A stretch of 64,000 nucleotides of DNA from NCBI RefSeq assembly GCF_000163055.2, contig NC_022111.1, positions 1,612,001-1,676,000 on the forward strand, given 5' to 3'. The notes beneath the pieces are model-generated. The model worked only from the letters and a program-made list of their open reading frames with translations, was not told where the DNA came from and ran no database searches. The position numbers and the translations under genes are program-made. Of the stretch, positions 1 through 7,016 are shown in pieces. Origin of the DNA: Prevotella sp. oral taxon 299 str. F0039 (GTDB lineage: Bacteria; Bacteroidota; Bacteroidia; Bacteroidales; Bacteroidaceae). The first letter of the stretch is position 1, and every line of letters begins with the position of its first letter.

Positions 1-359
1 AATAAGAACGAAGGCAAATCGGGCATAAAACCAGGCGTTAAGAAACTGCAAATAATACCGATGCTCATTCCAAGAGTCCAAAACATAGCAATTGCAGAGT
101 CTTCTCTTATGTTTCCTTTAGTAGACAACCATTGCACGCCACAAGCACTCATGATAGAGAATACCATTGCAGATAGAATGGGATTGATGCCCAAGAACAC
201 CCCAATACCAATGCCCCCGAAAGATGCATGCGTAATTCCTCCACTTATAAAAACCAGTCTTCGGGTTACAATATAGGTACCAATAATTCCACAAAGGATA
301 CTTGCGAGCAAGCTTCCGATGAGTGCATGTTGAAAGAAAGAATAGTTTAAAATATCCAT
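1..359 (-). CDS. Metal ABC transporter permease (ZnuB/TroC family), partial
   Basis: Leftward reading frame that starts at the ATG complementary to 357-359 and runs off the left edge, so about 119 N-terminal residues are visible. It begins MDILNYSFFQHALIGS and continues with GTYIVTRRLVFISGG and THASFGGIGIG, the hydrophobic start and conserved Arg/Gly-rich stretch of ABC-3 permeases that move Zn, Mn or Fe chelates through the inner membrane. The next gene upstream (360-752) ends directly before this start codon, so the two are probably cotranscribed with aroA. The metal cannot be told from this part, and the ATPase and binding protein are not in view. Confidence 0.8.
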   Translation of the reverse strand, partial: MDILNYSFFQHALIGSLLASILCGIIGTYIVTRRLVFISGGITHASFGGIGIGVFLGINPILSAMVFSIMSACGVQWLSTKGNIREDSAIAMFWTLGMSIGIICSFLTPGFMPDLPSFL

Positions 360-752
360 TTAGTTGTTTTCTATCATCATTATCATTTCGTCTTTCAAAT
401 CATTAGGAATATTAATGCCCCGTATAGTCAAGCTTCTATTCCAGTCGGCAACCTCCTTTTGATTCATAGTATAAAGTATTTCACGAAACTGTTCAATTTC
501 TTTTTCAGTGTAACTATCGCTTTCTCTGCTAATAAAAGCGTCTAGTTCTTCATCGTCAAAGTATTCCACTTCCTTCACAGCTGCCTCCAATATGCAGTCG
601 TGAATGCAGTGTTCGTCTTCTCCATTGCATGTCGAACACGAACCAGAACCTTCGAGAATAACATCGTCTTTGCCCGCTTTTTTATGAGAGATAAGTCCTA
701 AAAGGGCAGCAAAACAGCCCAATACAACAAGAGATAAAATTAATATAAGCAT
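360..752 (-). CDS. Small membrane-anchored Cys-rich hypothetical protein
   Basis: 130 residues. One N-terminal hydrophobic segment (about residues 2-22) is followed by a short basic stretch and then a cysteine cluster, CSTCNGEDEHCIHDC (residues about 39-53), that could bind a metal. The C-terminal half is acidic and probably helical. I do not recognise the family. It lies between aroA (1 bp gap on its 5' side) and the metal permease (start codon directly after its stop), so an operon is likely. The link to metals is inferred only from the Cys/His cluster and the neighbour. Confidence 0.7.
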   Translation of the reverse strand: MLILILSLVVLGCFAALLGLISHKKAGKDDVILEGSGSCSTCNGEDEHCIHDCILEAAVKEVEYFDDEELDAFISRESDSYTEKEIEQFREILYTMNQKEVADWNRSLTIRGINIPNDLKDEMIMMIENN

Positions 753-753
753 A

Positions 754-2052
754 TTATGATTTTATATTTAACAGATAGCCCAATGCTTCTAATTCGCTCC
801 AAAAGTGCGGATAAGACTTCGAAACCACATTGGCTGCGTTGATAGTGATATTGGGAAACAAATAAGTTAAAGCCGAAAAGGCGAGTGCCATGCGGTGATC
901 TTCGAACGTATTAATATCAGTTGAGGTCACAGCACATCGTTCTCCGTTCCATGAAAGTTCGTCGCTTTTATCGTTGTTTACCACAAATCCCAGTTTAAGA
1001 AGCTCCGATTGAAGTGCTGCTATTCTGTTTGTTTCCTTTATTTTTAATGTTGATAAGCCTGTAAAACGAAAGGAAATGCCCATCGCAACACATGCAACAA
1101 CCATCGTTTGAGCTAAGTCTGGCGCATTGATAAAGTCGTAGTGCAACATCGAAACCTTCATCTTGTCTTTTGAAAGTACCATCTTTGTTGTGTTATTGTT
1201 TGTGGTTTCTTTTATAAAGGCAGTCTTTATGCCCAGCAAAGAGAAGAGATAACGCACCACAGAGTCACCTTGTTTCGATGATTCGCTAAGACCTTGCATT
1301 GTGATTTGAGCTTCTTGGCAATCAGAAAGGGCAAGATGTAGATACCAATACGAAGCCGATGTCCAATCGTTTTCAATCATTCTTTGAGTGGCTTCATATC
1401 TCTTTGGTTCCACTTTAATCGTATCAACATCGGTCCAATGCACCTTCGCACCATATTTTGTCATGATGTCTATTGTTAAATCAATATATGATCGAGATGC
1501 AATTGTGCCTTTTAATGTTAGTGTTAAACCCTTTGTAAAGAGCGGAGCAATCATCAATAGTGCCGAAACATATTGCGAACTGACATCGGCAGGCATTGTA
1601 ATCATTCCTCCTTCGAGTGACTTTCCATTTATTTTGAGTGGCGGATAACCCTCTTTTTCCATGTATTCTATATCGGCACCAAGCGTTCGAAGTGAGTCAA
1701 CAAGTACTTTTATGGGGCGTTGTTTCATTCGTTCAGTACCCGTTAAGATGTGGGTAGAGTTGGGTTGAATACTCCAATAAGCCGTTAAAAAGCGCATTGC
1801 AGTACCCGAAGCCATAATGTCTAATTCGCAGGTTTCCCCTTTTATACCATTCAACATCACCGCAACGTCGTCGCAATTGGCAGCTCCTTGGAAGGTAGAA
1901 GTGTTGTTCGAGAGGGCATCTATCACAATACTTCTGTTGGCAATGCTCTTCGATGTGGGTATTTCTACATTTCCACTTAAACTTGTGGGCGGCTGTATTG
2001 ATATGTTGTATGTAGCATCGTGTTGTTTGATGTGCTGTTGTATGTTGCTCAT
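754..2052 (-). CDS. aroA: 3-phosphoshikimate 1-carboxyvinyltransferase (EPSP synthase)
   Basis: 432 residues, normal family length. The enzyme transfers enolpyruvyl from PEP to shikimate-3-phosphate, the sixth step of chorismate synthesis, in the cytosol. Visible signatures are the N-terminal PTSKSIANRS loop (residues about 32-41), ASGTAMRFLTAYW (about 82-94), the KETNRIAAL segment and the EDHRMALAF segment near the C terminus. Compared with classical sequences the first motif reads TSKSIANR. This spelling is, as far as I recall, usual in Bacteroidales. A promoter lies directly upstream, and the gene probably heads the operon with the two genes to its left. Confidence 0.95.
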   Translation of the reverse strand: MSNIQQHIKQHDATYNISIQPPTSLSGNVEIPTSKSIANRSIVIDALSNNTSTFQGAANCDDVAVMLNGIKGETCELDIMASGTAMRFLTAYWSIQPNSTHILTGTERMKQRPIKVLVDSLRTLGADIEYMEKEGYPPLKINGKSLEGGMITMPADVSSQYVSALLMIAPLFTKGLTLTLKGTIASRSYIDLTIDIMTKYGAKVHWTDVDTIKVEPKRYEATQRMIENDWTSASYWYLHLALSDCQEAQITMQGLSESSKQGDSVVRYLFSLLGIKTAFIKETTNNNTTKMVLSKDKMKVSMLHYDFINAPDLAQTMVVACVAMGISFRFTGLSTLKIKETNRIAALQSELLKLGFVVNNDKSDELSWNGERCAVTSTDINTFEDHRMALAFSALTYLFPNITINAANVVSKSYPHFWSELEALGYLLNIKS

Positions 2053-2105
2053 TTGGGTATATGTCTGTTGCTATTTATTGGGCTTTGAATGCCTTTAGAC
2101 TTACA

Positions 2106-2113
2106 CAAAGGTA
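2106..2113 (-). promoter_or_regulatory. Predicted -7 box of aroA
   Basis: On the minus strand this reads TACCTTTG, a perfect match to the Bacteroidetes -7 consensus TAnnTTTG. It lies about 54 bp before the aroA ATG. No clear TTTG is seen at the -33 position, only a TTG-like match about 22 bp upstream. Confidence 0.6.
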
Positions 2114-2192
2114 CAAATTATACATTAATATAATGCAAGAGAGATGATAAAACTTTATGAATTAACTTTTTCATTAAAAACAGAGTTATATA

Positions 2193-2224
2193 TTTGGGTG
2201 ATTAAAACAATTTGTATAACTTTG
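2193..2224 (+). promoter_or_regulatory. Promoter of tRNA-Pro
   Basis: TTTG at 2193-2196, a 20-bp spacer and TAACTTTG at 2217-2224, the full Bacteroidetes primary-sigma arrangement. It ends 13 bp before the mature tRNA 5' end. Confidence 0.75.
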
Positions 2225-2237
2225 CAAAACAATTGCT

Positions 2238-2310
2238 CGGGATTTAGCGCAGTTGGTAGCGCACACGTCTGGGGGGCGCGAGGTCGCTGGTTCGAGTCCA
2301 GTAATCCCGA
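2238..2310 (+). tRNA. tRNA-Pro (anticodon GGG)
   Basis: 73 nt with no encoded CCA. Acceptor CGGGATT pairs with AATCCCG, discriminator A. The D stem is GCGC/GCGC, the T arm GCTGG-TTCGAGT-CCAGT, and the anticodon loop CTGGGGG gives GGG, which reads CCC and CCU. C1-G72 is typical of bacterial tRNA-Pro. In the anticodon stem (CACGT/GCGCG) the 28-42 position is an A-C mismatch and 31-39 a T-G wobble, so this stem is weak. Confidence 0.93.
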
Positions 2311-2327
2311 CTCAATTTATAACGAAA

Positions 2328-2357
2328 GGAAAGATGATTTGCATCTTTCCTTTTTTT
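2328..2357 (+). terminator. Intrinsic terminator after tRNA-Pro
   Basis: GGAAAGATG, a 5-nt loop, CATCTTTCC, then seven T residues. A perfect 9-bp stem with U-tract, 17 nt after the tRNA. Confidence 0.85.
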
Positions 2358-3040
2358 ATTCTCAAGAATTTGTATCTCGATAGTTTATTTGCTACACTTT
2401 AATGCTAATCCTAATTGAAATAAAAGAAATGCGAATTGTTTACAAATAGGATGCCTGCTAAGGAAGAATTAACACCAAATGAGAGAATTGAAGTTAATAT
2501 AATTTAATTTGATGTTGATAAGAATGGATTGTTTTAGCCTTGATGCTCTCTCCTTAATATTTCTCTCCTTGTTTTAAATCATTATGAGGTATATAGATAA
2601 AATAATGTTCATTTTATGAGAATTAGATAGTAAAAGGTGTGTTAAGTCGTAGCTTTTAGGTGGAAAAATCATAGAAAATAAAATGTAAAAGCACTGTCTT
2701 TATATCACGAAAACATTGCGTTTGCACTGTAATATCACAGCTTTTAGTCTATTCTGTAAGATGAAAAACTAAAGGATAAATCTCTTTGGGAAAGTAAAAG
2801 CAATTCTTTTGAGATGAAAGTGGGGTAGAGTTGTTTAAAATTATATTCAAATAGGCTTCTAAAAAGATGGTTTTTGAAAGAATTTCAACTTAGAATAGAA
2901 AATAAATGATGTAGCTTTTATTCTAAATAAAGGTTAAATTTAAATCGTTAAAAGTGTGATGTGAAAGTCATAAAATGCTCTCGTTTCACCTTTTGTATAT
3001 AATTAAAAATCTGCTTGAAACATAAAAACAGATAGATATC
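2358..3040. other. Gene-free stretch before rplS with a decaying 22-bp array
   Basis: About 680 bp without a plausible coding frame. The central part carries the 22-bp unit array (2648-2757), which continues less perfectly to about 2822 with units at 2779 and 2801 after a one-base slip. Weaker resemblances occur further right (near 2864 and 2910). Otherwise it is A+T-rich sequence. Confidence 0.6.
2648..2757. repeat. 22-bp unit array A (5 units in register)
   Basis: Units start at 2648, 2670, 2692, 2714 and 2736, each exactly 22 bp. They share a C-A-x-x-G start, a T-rich block at positions 7-10 and an A-rich block near 18-21, for example CATTGCGTTTG followed by CACTGTAATAT. This array is more degenerate than those further right. 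It lies between tRNA-Pro and rplS. Function unknown. Confidence 0.7.
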
Positions 3041-3072
3041 TTTGCTGTATTTGGATTTAAATTGTACCTTTG
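3041..3072 (+). promoter_or_regulatory. Promoter of rplS
   Basis: TTTG at 3041-3044, 20-bp spacer, TACCTTTG at 3065-3072. It predicts an mRNA leader of about 80 nt before the rplS ATG at 3162. Confidence 0.75.
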
Positions 3073-3161
3073 CAACGCTTTTCGGTGTAATCGCTGGCGA
3101 GAAGAAGTGTTGCTCGTTATGTTACATTGGAACGACAAACAAATTTAATTAACAAACAAAT
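3072..3161 (+). promoter_or_regulatory. rplS 5' leader with hairpin, possible autoregulatory site
   Basis: Close to the predicted start of the transcript, CTTTTCG (3078-3084) pairs with CGAGAAG (3098-3104) around a 13-nt loop. GCAAC (3072-3076) could extend this with GTTGC (3109-3113), although that part may lie before the start site. Leaders that bind the encoded ribosomal protein are common for this type of gene. An L19-binding role is inference. Confidence 0.35.
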
Positions 3162-3521
3162 ATGGATTTAATTAAAATTGCTGAGGAAGCATTTGCAAGT
3201 GGCATTCAAGCTCCTGAGTTTAGAGCGGGTGATACAGTTACTGTCGCTTACAAAATCGTCGAGGGTACAAAAGAACGTATCCAACGTTATCGTGGTGTTG
3301 TTATTAAAATCTGCGGACACGGTGACAAAAAACGTTTCACAGTTCGTAAGATGTCTGGAACTATTGGTGTAGAGCGTATCTTCCCATTAGAATCACCAAA
3401 CATCGAAAGCATTGAAGTGAACAAACGTGGTAAAGTTCGTCGTGCTAAATTGTACTACCTACGTAAACTAACAGGTAAGAAGGCACGTATTAAAGAAAGA
3501 AGAACTCTAATTGGAGAGTAA
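3162..3521 (+). CDS. rplS: 50S ribosomal protein L19
   Basis: 119 residues. Contains the L19 hallmarks FRAGDTVTV (residues about 21-29), [31 protein letters not shown] and the basic C-terminal [17 protein letters not shown]. It sits at the interface of the large and small ribosomal subunits. It is monocistronic here, with its own promoter, structured leader and strong terminator. In many bacteria rplS follows trmD and rimM, but in this window it stands alone. Confidence 0.97.
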   Translation: MDLIKIAEEAFASGIQAPEFRAGDTVTVAYKIVEGTKERIQRYRGVVIKICGHGDKKRFTVRKMSGTIGVERIFPLESPNIESIEVNKRGKVRRAKLYYLRKLTGKKARIKERRTLIGE

Positions 3522-3525
3522 AATA

Positions 3526-3558
3526 AAAATGCAGCATTCAGATGAGTGCTGCATTTTT
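3526..3558 (+). terminator. Terminator of rplS
   Basis: AAAATGCAGCA and TGCTGCATTTTT form the stem around a 10-nt loop, ending in five T residues, starting 5 nt after the rplS stop codon. Confidence 0.85.
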
Positions 3559-3725
3559 GTTTCCTATAATCTTTGTAAAAACTCTCTTGCATTTACTTAT
3601 ATTGTATACAGATATGTATGTTGGCAGAGGTAATAGCAATTGAGTGGAGGTTGGATAATATTTTTATCGAAATGCAACAATCATTCTTCTAAAAGATAAA
3701 AAGGTGGTTGCACGAAACAAAAGAA

Positions 3726-4043
3726 TTAGTCTTTCGACGGAGGAGTGTGGTGTTCAATGTGATCTTCGTAGTTAATTTCAGCATCGGTTTCACCATGTAA
3801 GGCCTTTTGGAAATCGTTCCAGTTTTGGAAACCTGCAAGAAGTGCAAGCTTGTTGAGTGTATCTTCTGATAACTTCTCGGTACCTTTAATGTGCTGCCAT
3901 AATTGCTTTAGGATCTTACCACTGAGTGTTATTTGGTGTTTTGAGAATGAAAGAACAACCTTTTCCATGTCTGTTGTGGCAGAAATCGTTTTTCCTAAAC
4001 TCTTTTCAATTACCTTCCTGAGTATAGATAAATCATGTTTCAT
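3726..4043 (-). CDS. Small hypothetical protein (105 aa)
   Basis: 105 residues, soluble, predicted mostly helical, with an acidic His-containing tail (HIEHHTPPSKD). The core around residues 15-80 (SLGKTISATTDME, then EDTLNKLALLAGFQNWNDFQKAL) resembles an N-terminal module of some Bacteroidetes regulators in which a KxISxxT stretch precedes 'TLxxLAxxxGFxxWxxF'. This is pattern recall, not a search result. The gene stands alone between rplS and the AICAR transformylase gene and reads leftward. Its function is unknown. Confidence 0.65.
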   Translation of the reverse strand: MKHDLSILRKVIEKSLGKTISATTDMEKVVLSFSKHQITLSGKILKQLWQHIKGTEKLSEDTLNKLALLAGFQNWNDFQKALHGETDAEINYEDHIEHHTPPSKD

Positions 4044-4286
4044 TGCGTTATGTAAATAATATCGATATTAAATGCCTGTATTTGTATTGCTCTGTTTTAT
4101 TGAAACAATAGGGTTAATCGCTGAAAATTCTACATGCAAAGGTATTGAAAAATACTTAATAGCACAATATAACCAATACAATTATTTTACTGCAAAAAGC
4201 TTAATTTGGTGTACTTGCAAAACAAGGATTGAGGAAATAAAAAATAACGAGAATATAAAAATATAATTATTCAAAATAAATGAACA

Positions 4287-5468
4287 ATGAAAGAATTAGC
4301 TTTAAAGTATGGATGTAATCCAAATCAAAAGCCTTCTCGCATTTATATGCAAGAAGGAGAGTTGCCTATAAATGTATTAAATGGACGTCCTGGTTATATA
4401 AATCTATTGGATGCATTGAACAGTTGGCAGTTGGTTAAGGAGCTAAAAGAAGCGACAGGACTACCTGCAGCAGCCTCTTTTAAACACGTTTCGCCTGCAG
4501 GTGCAGCAGTGGGATTGCCTCTTAATGACATACTTAAAAAGGTTTATTTTGTTGATGACTTAAAAGTTGAACTCTCTCCGTTGGCTTGTGCTTATGCAAG
4601 AGCACGTGGAGCCGACCGTATGAGCTCTTATGGTGATTTCATTGCACTTAGTGATGTGTGCGATGAAGCTACTGCTTTGATTATTAAAAGAGAAGTGAGC
4701 GATGGCGTTATTGCACCTGGATATACTCCAGAAGCATTGGCTATTTTGCAAGAAAAGCGCAAAGGTACTTATAATGTTATTGAAATTGATGCAACTTATA
4801 AGCCTGTTGAGCTTGAAACAAAAATGGTGTATGGTGTTACTTTCGAGCAAGGTAGAAACGAAATTCAGCTAAATGGAGAAGAATTATTCGCTAATATTCC
4901 TACAAAGAACAAGAATTTTAGTGAAGAAGCGAAGAGAGACTTGATGATTGCATTGATTACCTTAAAATATACTCAAAGTAATTCGGTTTGTTATGTAAAG
5001 GACGGACAAGCCATTGGTATTGGTGCAGGACAACAAAGTCGTATTCACTGTACTCGTCTTGCTGGTAGTAAGGCAGATATTTGGTGGTTGCGTCAACATC
5101 CAAAAGTGATGAACTTGCCTTTCAAAGCAGGTATTGGACGTGCCGACAGAGATAACACTATCGATATTTATATCAGTGAAGATGCTGAAGATGTATTGAA
5201 AGAAGGTGCTTGGCAACAATTCTTTACAGAACAACCTGAACCTCTTTCTCGTGAAGAAAAGAAAGAATGGATAGCAAAGAACAATAAGGTGGCTTTAGGA
5301 AGTGATGCTTTCTTCCCATTTGGAGATAATATCGAACGTGCTCATAAGAGTGGAGTTGAGTTCATTGCACAAGCTGGTGGATCGGTGAGAGACGATAATG
5401 TTATTGACACTTGCGATAAGTATAATATCGCAATGGCATTCACTGGCATTCGTTTATTCCATCATTAA
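4287..5468 (+). CDS. purH: Stand-alone AICAR formyltransferase (C-terminal half of PurH as a separate enzyme)
   Basis: 393 residues. It begins at once with the transformylase domain (KYGCNPNQKPSRIYM) and has no IMP cyclohydrolase domain. It should convert AICAR and 10-formyl-THF to FAICAR in purine synthesis. The catalytic Lys-His pair is K66-H67 in SFKHVSPAGAAVG. Bifunctional PurH enzymes usually have KHxNPCG here, so this belongs to the single-domain subtype also seen in some Firmicutes. Further conserved stretches are YTQSNSVCYVKDGQAIGIGAGQQSR (split over residues about 229-253), SDAFFPFGDN and AQAGGSVRD. The matching cyclohydrolase is encoded separately at 22483-23082. Confidence 0.93.
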   Translation: MKELALKYGCNPNQKPSRIYMQEGELPINVLNGRPGYINLLDALNSWQLVKELKEATGLPAAASFKHVSPAGAAVGLPLNDILKKVYFVDDLKVELSPLACAYARARGADRMSSYGDFIALSDVCDEATALIIKREVSDGVIAPGYTPEALAILQEKRKGTYNVIEIDATYKPVELETKMVYGVTFEQGRNEIQLNGEELFANIPTKNKNFSEEAKRDLMIALITLKYTQSNSVCYVKDGQAIGIGAGQQSRIHCTRLAGSKADIWWLRQHPKVMNLPFKAGIGRADRDNTIDIYISEDAEDVLKEGAWQQFFTEQPEPLSREEKKEWIAKNNKVALGSDAFFPFGDNIERAHKSGVEFIAQAGGSVRDDNVIDTCDKYNIAMAFTGIRLFHH

Positions 5469-5481
5469 TAAATAATTTTCG

Positions 5482-5489
5482 TATCTTTG
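5482..5489 (+). promoter_or_regulatory. Predicted -7 box upstream of the 67-aa gene
   Basis: TATCTTTG fits TAnnTTTG. It is only 13 bp past the preceding stop codon and would give a leader of about 155 nt to the ATG at 5649. Confidence 0.5.
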
Positions 5490-5493
5490 CAAA

Positions 5494-5648
5494 TGAAATG
5501 TCATCTTGCAGAGATGTAAAAGATATCGTTTTGCAAGAGAAAGGACATTATATTTGCGTTCTGCAAGTTGATGTTCTTTTCTTGTTTTAGGTGGGTTCAG
5601 AAAAGAAGACTTGCGCAATTATAGTATAAATAAAATTAAACTGAGATT
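5494..5648 (+). promoter_or_regulatory. Leader with two mutually exclusive stems
   Basis: TCTTGCA at 5504-5510 can pair with TGCAAGA at 5532-5538, or CTTGCAG at 5505-5511 can pair with CTGCAAG at 5561-5567. The two helices share the same 5' arm, so they exclude each other, as in attenuators. No clear terminator U-tract was found. This is inference from pairing only. Confidence 0.3.
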
Positions 5649-5852
5649 ATGGCAGATATAGATGAGATTATATCAGGTGGTGGAATGGTTTTTAAAAAGA
5701 CATCAGCTGGAGGCGATAAGGATAATGGAAAGGTAAAAACTAAAGCGAAGAAAAAACAGTATATCACTGGTGCTCATGGCAGTGGGTCGGCAAAACAAAA
5801 AGCAAAATACCGCCAACAAAGAGCCAATCGCAAAACACAAAAGAAGCGTTGA
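5649..5852 (+). CDS. Small basic hypothetical protein (67 aa)
   Basis: 67 residues starting MADIDEIISGGGMVFKK, then a Lys/Arg/Gln-rich tail ending ANRKTQKKR. The composition suggests nucleic-acid or ribosome association, but there is no motif I can name. The start is supported by the ATG after a promoter and long leader. Confidence that it is a real gene is moderate: the frame is open, there is a promoter, and codon usage looks normal. Confidence 0.55.
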   Translation: MADIDEIISGGGMVFKKTSAGGDKDNGKVKTKAKKKQYITGAHGSGSAKQKAKYRQQRANRKTQKKR

Positions 5853-5964
5853 ATTAGGAGTTGTTTCCTTTTCAACGCTTCTTTAATTTTCTTATATTTT
5901 GTTTTCGCTCCCTTATATATAATAAAGGTGAAAACTATAATTTATAATTTACGAATAAAGGGTA

Positions 5965-7011
5965 TTAATCTAAAGGCTCAATTGTTAAATGTTCAATTGC
6001 TCCATTGATTGAATTTAGAGTGATGTGGGTTATAAACTTCTTACCGAAGAGTGAGCTATTGAGCATTTCAATACGTCCAAATTGAGCTGCATAGAATTCA
6101 AATGACTGTTTGTTTATAGGCTCTCCTTCGAACGAAACCTTAATCTTTCCAGGTTGATTAACGTATAATCCTGTATCGTCTTTTTGCTTTTTATCAGGCA
6201 AAGCATTAGGGTCAATAGCAGGAATACTATTTAGATCGGTAATAACAGCATAGCAAGGTTCACCGCTAAGATCGTCTGCAGCACATAAACCAAAATGCTT
6301 TGAGAATCTAAAGGCAACGGAACGTTGTTGTTCTTTCTCTGGTGTAAAGGTGATAAAGAATTGAGTTGTGTCGCAAACCGTTTTACCTTCGAATAGTTCT
6401 CTTAATCCTTTTTCTTTCAAATCAAGTTGGTTGAGCATCAGTTTTAGTTGCTCTCCGTCCTTTGGCATGTAGTCTGCTTCACCCTTAGAAAGCATGTCTT
6501 TACTCTCTCTTACTTCGTAAATGTCTTGTGTAATCAATTCTGCAGTTTTCCATTTGCTATCTGCGTTGAGTGCATCTTGACTGAGAAAGTCTCTTGGATC
6601 GATGGCCTTTGGCTTTAAAGCAGGGGTAAATTGCTTGAAAGGATCAATGCTTTGAGCTTGTCCGTTGATTGCAGTTATCACACCGTTTTGTTCCAATTTC
6701 AAGTCAACAATACTGTGTTTGCGGTCAATTGCAAGGGTATAACGCTTAGAAGAGTCTGGTATTGCAGTGAGATACATATCCAATCCCACTATTTTATATG
6801 AAGTTTTAGGCTCTAAGTCCGCTTTCTTCTTTAAATAAATCTCTGCATATTGAGCGTATTCTCCAGGAGTATAAGTCGTCTTTTCAACTAAAATCGCCAA
6901 CTTCATCTGCGTTTTTGGTAAGAAATAAGATATTCCATTGTTTGCAGTTGTTTGCGAATTTGCGCAAAGAGCCATTATAGAAAGGAAGAGAATAAATAGT
7001 CCTTTTTTCAT
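5965..7011 (-). CDS. DUF4831 family exported protein
   Basis: 348 residues with a signal peptide (MKKGLFILFLSIMALCANSQ, cleavage expected after about residue 19). The mature part starts with YFLPKTQMKLAILVEKTTYTPGE, the opening I associate with DUF4831 proteins of Bacteroidales. The biochemical role is unknown and the location is probably periplasmic or the outer-membrane face. It directly follows the NAD(P)HX repair gene (5 bp gap), so it is likely the second gene of that transcript. Confidence 0.75.
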   Translation of the reverse strand: MKKGLFILFLSIMALCANSQTTANNGISYFLPKTQMKLAILVEKTTYTPGEYAQYAEIYLKKKADLEPKTSYKIVGLDMYLTAIPDSSKRYTLAIDRKHSIVDLKLEQNGVITAINGQAQSIDPFKQFTPALKPKAIDPRDFLSQDALNADSKWKTAELITQDIYEVRESKDMLSKGEADYMPKDGEQLKLMLNQLDLKEKGLRELFEGKTVCDTTQFFITFTPEKEQQRSVAFRFSKHFGLCAADDLSGEPCYAVITDLNSIPAIDPNALPDKKQKDDTGLYVNQPGKIKVSFEGEPINKQSFEFYAAQFGRIEMLNSSLFGKKFITHITLNSINGAIEHLTIEPLD

Positions 7012-7016
7012 GAAAA

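Noticed and set aside
4072..4266. Rightward 64-codon frame upstream of the transformylase gene
   Set aside because: Composition resembles translated intergenic DNA, there is no promoter or family similarity, and it ends just before the real gene.
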